From Paraburkholderia translucens (GTDB taxonomy: Bacteria; Pseudomonadota; Gammaproteobacteria; Burkholderiales; Burkholderiaceae), in the NCBI RefSeq assembly GCF_020881035.1, contig NZ_JAJITC010000019.1, positions 1-64,000 of the forward strand: 64,000 nucleotides of DNA. The letters are read 5' to 3'. The number at the start of each line of letters is the position of its first letter. Positions within the stretch are counted from its first letter, which is position 1. The position numbers and the translations under genes were made by a program. Positions 63,793 to 64,000 of the stretch are shown here, piece after piece. The notes beneath the pieces are model-generated. The model was not told the DNA's origin and searched no databases. It was given only the letters and a program-made list of their open reading frames with translations.

Positions 63793-64000
63793 ATGACGAG
63801 CTCGCTCAAACCCGCACGCAGCAGCGGCAATCTGTTCGGCGCCGTCGCTCAATTGGCGGCGACGCCCGATGAGCATGTCGACGCGCTCGTCGAGCAGGGC
63901 GGCGTGACGATCGAGCGGATCGTCTCGAACGGGCAGGCGAGCCCGCCGGGCTTCTGGTACGACAGTCCGCGCGCCGAATGGGTCGTGCTGCTCGCCGGCG
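63793..64000 (+). CDS. Cupin-domain protein (5' part, cut by window edge)
   Basis: 69 residues visible: SSGNLFGAVAQLAATPDEHV, then GQASPPGFWYDSPRAEWVVLLAG, matching the first metal-site strands of a small cupin protein. It starts 28 bases after the flavoenzyme on the same strand and runs off the window. Confidence 0.75.
   Translation, partial: MTSSLKPARSSGNLFGAVAQLAATPDEHVDALVEQGGVTIERIVSNGQASPPGFWYDSPRAEWVVLLAG

Overview
The window looks like a chromosomal segment of a beta-proteobacterium of the Burkholderia/Paraburkholderia group. The basis is high GC with strong GC-ending codons, a Burkholderia-style gene complement (bamC, leuA of the short-loop type, thiC with a TPP riboswitch, entericidin, MXKDX pentapeptide protein, paired DUF1328 proteins), and closest recognisable family matches throughout. 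The species cannot be told from the sequence alone.

Layout. Positions 1-1300 are the right end of an integrated element, marked by an orphan 3' tRNA end at about 285-316, followed by a small lysozyme/lysozyme-inhibitor pair. Positions 1500-8460 mix intact genes (glycosyltransferase, Tat-exported phospholipase C, alpha/beta hydrolase) with three eroded genes (a LysR fragment, an internally deleted AMP-ligase, a CoA-ligase tail). Positions 8590-21740 are core genome: amino-acid binding protein, leuA with a leucine-rich leader peptide, a CadD-like transporter, bamC, a DMT exporter, lactate permease, small lipoproteins, and thiC with its riboswitch. Positions 21850-24610 hold a DUF1223 / cytochrome b561 / sulfite-oxidase-fold / MXKDX cluster. 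Positions 25000-34370 hold transporters, membrane-stress miniproteins, and an ABC importer with a phosphodiesterase and a LacI-type regulator.

A tRNA-Leu(TAA) at 34578-34662 is followed at once by a wrecked P4-type integrase and about 8.5 kb of polymorphic-toxin material. Two toxin genes share a near-identical 557-bp segment coding an unrecognised domain but end in different toxin tips: a lipase with a GHSLG elbow, and an unrecognised tip of about 90 residues. Around them are a DUF4279 immunity gene, three copies of a secreted ankyrin immunity gene (one frameshifted), a displaced orphan lipase tip with its own immunity gene, an IS3 transposase remnant, and a frameshifted RNase-A-type CdiA tip with a CdiI-like immunity gene. 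Immunity location fits each toxin: the ankyrin proteins carry signal peptides (periplasm, against a phospholipase), while the DUF4279 and CdiI proteins do not (cytoplasm).

Positions 44185-54931 form one tightly overlapped cluster, napEDABC followed by ccmABCDEFGHI. It encodes periplasmic nitrate reductase, its c-type cytochromes, and the System I machinery that attaches their haems. Positions 55021-64000 return to ordinary genes: a YgjP-like metallopeptidase, an FdhF/YdeP-family molybdoenzyme divergent from a MocR-type regulator, a GAF-PAS-GGDEF-EAL protein, a flavin disulfide oxidoreductase, and the start of a cupin gene cut by the window edge.
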